NCBI GenBank assembly: GCA_937891905.1 | Contig: CALATT010000076.1 | Span: forward strand, 1 to 7,905 | From: an uncultured Bacteroidales bacterium | GTDB taxonomy: Bacteria; Bacteroidota; Bacteroidia; Bacteroidales; Paludibacteraceae | DNA: 7,905 nucleotides | Reading direction: 5' to 3' | Shown here: positions 6,038-7,905 of the stretch, in pieces | Layout: every line of letters begins with the position of its first letter | How positions within the stretch are numbered: position 1 is the stretch's first letter | The notes under the pieces: generated by a model | Seen by the model: the letters and a program-made list of their open reading frames with translations, nothing else | Told to the model about the DNA's origin: nothing | The model's database searches: none | Translations under genes and position numbers: made by a program

Positions 6038-6751
6038 ATGTGGTTAAAAGATTCATCTATTGGCCGTAAGTTCGTTATGAGCATTAGCGGTTTGGCATTA
6101 GTGTTCTTCTTGATTTTCCACGGATGTATGAACCTTGCATTGGTTTTTTCTGAGGAAGCGTATAACACGATTTGTCGTTTGTTGGGAGCTAACTGGTATG
6201 CATTGATTGCTACTCTCGGTTTGGCGTTCCTTGTATTAGTTCACTTCAGTTATGGTATCTACCTCACTATTCAAAACCGTGCAGCTCGTGGTAACGACAA
6301 GTATGCAGTTCGCGGAAAGAAAGAGGGTGTAGATTGGGCATCAGAGAATATGTTGGTGCTTGGATTTGTAGTGATTGGTTTCATTGTGTTGCACTTGGCT
6401 AATTTCTGGTTCAAGATGCAGTTCACCGAGATTATGCACATTTTGGGTGCTCATGATTTTGCAGTGAGCGAATTTGCGCCAACCGATGGTGCGGGTCTTG
6501 TTAAGGCATTGTTTACTACTCCTATCTGGGGCCAAGTGTACTGCGTGCTCTACCTCGCATGGTTGGTAGCTTTGTGGTTCCATTTGAATCACGGTGTATG
6601 GTCTGCAATGCATACCATGGGATTGAATAACCTCAAATGGGAGAAGCGCACCAAAGTGATTGGTTGTATCATTGCTACTATCGCAGTATTGCCTTTCGCA
6701 GTAGTTGTATTCTATTACTTAGGCATGGGAATTGGAATGCTTTGTGCATAA
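6038..6751 (+). CDS. sdhC: Succinate dehydrogenase/fumarate reductase cytochrome b subunit (type B, di-haem)
   Basis: Membrane anchor of the succinate:quinone oxidoreductase; it holds two b haems and passes electrons between menaquinone and the SdhAB catalytic arm. The 237-residue protein has five hydrophobic segments (about 13-36, 52-77, 104-126, 163-188, 206-231), as in the Wolinella FrdC/Bacillus SdhC type. Candidate haem-ligand histidines in or near these segments are His28 (FHG), His69 (LVHF), His119 (VLHLANFW) and His182 or His185 (WFHLNHG); which of the last pair is the ligand cannot be settled here. The opening SIGRKFVMSISG is characteristic of the b558 family. It ends in two consecutive TAA stops and is followed 40 nt later by sdhA, forming the usual sdhCAB operon. 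In anaerobic Bacteroidales this complex mainly acts as fumarate reductase, so frdC is an equally valid name. Confidence 0.95.
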   Translation: MWLKDSSIGRKFVMSISGLALVFFLIFHGCMNLALVFSEEAYNTICRLLGANWYALIATLGLAFLVLVHFSYGIYLTIQNRAARGNDKYAVRGKKEGVDWASENMLVLGFVVIGFIVLHLANFWFKMQFTEIMHILGAHDFAVSEFAPTDGAGLVKALFTTPIWGQVYCVLYLAWLVALWFHLNHGVWSAMHTMGLNNLKWEKRTKVIGCIIATIAVLPFAVVVFYYLGMGIGMLCA

Positions 6752-6791
6752 TAACTGATTGATACAAAAAGAAATATAAATAACCATAGAT

Positions 6792-7905
6792 ATGGCAACA
6801 AAAACAGTAAAAGCGCAGGTTATTACGCCTGAAATGGCGAAGATACCAGCAGGTCCATTAGAGCAAAAATGGACTAATTACAAGAATCATCAAAAATTAG
6901 TGAACCCTGCCAATAAGCGTCGTTTAGATGTGATTGTGGTAGGTACAGGTTTGGCAGGTGCGTCAGCAGCTGCTTCATTGGCAGAGATGGGCTTTAATGT
7001 GCTCAATTTCTGCATTCAAGATAGTCCACGCCGTGCGCACTCTATCGCAGCGCAGGGTGGTATCAATGCTGCGAAGAACTATCAGAACGATGGTGACTCT
7101 ATTTATCGCTTGTATTATGATACCATCAAGGGTGGTGACTATCGTGCTCGCGAAGCGAATGTATATCGTTTGGCAGAGGTAAGTAATAGCATTATCGATC
7201 AATGTGTGGCACAGGGTGTTCCTTTCGCACGCGAATACGGCGGATTGCTTGACAACCGCTCTTTCGGTGGTGCGCAGGTTAGCCGTACCTTCTATGCCAA
7301 GGGTCAGACAGGTCAGCAGTTGTTATTAGGTGCTTATAGCGCACTGAGCCGTCAGATTGGTAAAGGCAAAGTGAAGATGTACACCCGTTATGAGATGTTG
7401 GATATCGTGATGATAGCAGACGAGAATGGTGAGAAGCGTGCACGCGGTATCATCGCTCGCAACCTTGTGACTGGTCGCATCGAGCGCTTCTTCGCACATG
7501 CAGTAGTAGTAGGTACTGGTGGATACGGAAATACTTTCTTCCTCTCTACCAATGCAATGGCTTCTAACGGTTCTGCTGCTATGCAGATGTATCGTCATGG
7601 CGCATATTTTGCAAACCCATGTTATGCACAGATTCACCCAACATGTATTCCAAAGCACGGCGACTTCCAATCTAAGTTGACTTTGATGTCAGAGTCACTC
7701 CGTAACGACGGTCGTATCTGGGTTCCAAAAAAATTAGAGGATGCTAAGCGTCTGCAAGCAGGTGAGATCAAGGGTCGTGATATCCCAGAAGAGGATCGCG
7801 ATTACTACTTGGAGCGTCGTTATCCTGCGTTCGGTAACCTCGTTCCTCGTGATGTAGCATCTCGTGCTGCTAAGGAGCGTTGCGATAAGGGCTATGGTGT
7901 AAACA
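6792..7905 (+). CDS. sdhA: Succinate dehydrogenase/fumarate reductase flavoprotein subunit, 3' end outside window
   Basis: Catalytic flavoprotein interconverting succinate and fumarate on the cytoplasmic face of the membrane. Starting at ATG 6792, 371 codons are open to the window end with no stop; family members of this type run to about 640-660 residues, so roughly 55-60 per cent is present. Visible features are the FAD dinucleotide motif VVGTGLAGASAA (49-60, GxGxxG at 51-56), the RRAHSIAAQGGINA segment (80-93) with His83 as the covalent FAD-attachment residue, a second flavin-contact motif VVVGTGGYGN (238-247), QIHPT (280-284), SESLRNDG (300-307) and LVPRDVASRA (350-359). Arg353 of the PRD motif aligns with the catalytic arginine of FrdA enzymes. 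The N-terminal 40 residues before the FAD fold match the extended form of Bacteroidetes and epsilonproteobacterial enzymes. No Shine-Dalgarno sequence is seen in the 40-nt spacer after sdhC. sdhB is expected beyond the edge. Confidence 0.96.
   Translation, partial: MATKTVKAQVITPEMAKIPAGPLEQKWTNYKNHQKLVNPANKRRLDVIVVGTGLAGASAAASLAEMGFNVLNFCIQDSPRRAHSIAAQGGINAAKNYQNDGDSIYRLYYDTIKGGDYRAREANVYRLAEVSNSIIDQCVAQGVPFAREYGGLLDNRSFGGAQVSRTFYAKGQTGQQLLLGAYSALSRQIGKGKVKMYTRYEMLDIVMIADENGEKRARGIIARNLVTGRIERFFAHAVVVGTGGYGNTFFLSTNAMASNGSAAMQMYRHGAYFANPCYAQIHPTCIPKHGDFQSKLTLMSESLRNDGRIWVPKKLEDAKRLQAGEIKGRDIPEEDRDYYLERRYPAFGNLVPRDVASRAAKERCDKGYGVN

Noticed and set aside
7326..7670. A 114-codon minus-strand frame inside sdhA.
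   Set aside because: It overlaps the conserved flavoprotein coding sequence in antisense and shows no domain.
1..7905. A search for a hidden novel system such as a mobile element, defence island, toxin-antitoxin pair, CRISPR or retron.
   Set aside because: All long open frames are accounted for by conserved core genes; no integrase, transposase, reverse transcriptase, nuclease or spaced-repeat array is present.

Overview
The window looks like ordinary chromosomal DNA of a Bacteroidales bacterium with a type IX secretion system (T9SS). The evidence is a DPE2-like MalQ, a Bacteroidetes-type PfkA, a PorQ-like outer-membrane protein, a type B (di-haem cytochrome b) succinate dehydrogenase/fumarate reductase, A-rich leaders without Shine-Dalgarno sequences, and two TAnnTTTG -7 promoter boxes. 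Family or genus cannot be fixed from this sequence alone. Nothing suggests horizontal transfer: there is no integrase, transposase, phage gene, tRNA, CRISPR array or abrupt compositional change.

Layout. Positions 1-1950 (+) hold the 3' part of malQ, which is open at the left edge. A 13-bp perfect hairpin at 1961-1992 lies between malQ and the convergent pfkA and can terminate both; next to it is a short array of ATTRGTCTAAT repeats. From 5770 down to 2053 on the minus strand, four tightly packed genes run porQ, cmk, ispH, pfkA (gaps of 4 nt, an 11-nt overlap, and 17 nt), most simply one operon read from a promoter at about 5800-5830. A 267-bp divergent intergenic region (5771-6037) carries the porQ promoter, a GTTTAAA triple repeat, a 14-bp palindrome, a TGCGCW hexamer array and the sdhC promoter. 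Rightward come sdhC (6038-6751) and the first 371 codons of sdhA, cut by the right edge; sdhB would be expected next.

Function. MalQ handles malto-oligosaccharides and starch fragments, PfkA commits hexose phosphate to glycolysis, and SdhCA(B) couples menaquinone with succinate/fumarate, which in anaerobic Bacteroidales mainly serves fumarate respiration. cmk (CMP recycling) and ispH (last step of MEP isoprenoid synthesis) are housekeeping genes that share an operon with a secretion gene, porQ. I found no previously undescribed system. The items most worth checking are the layered repeats and palindromes between the divergent promoters, the alanine in PfkA at the ATP/PPi-discriminating position, and the mixed-function operon.
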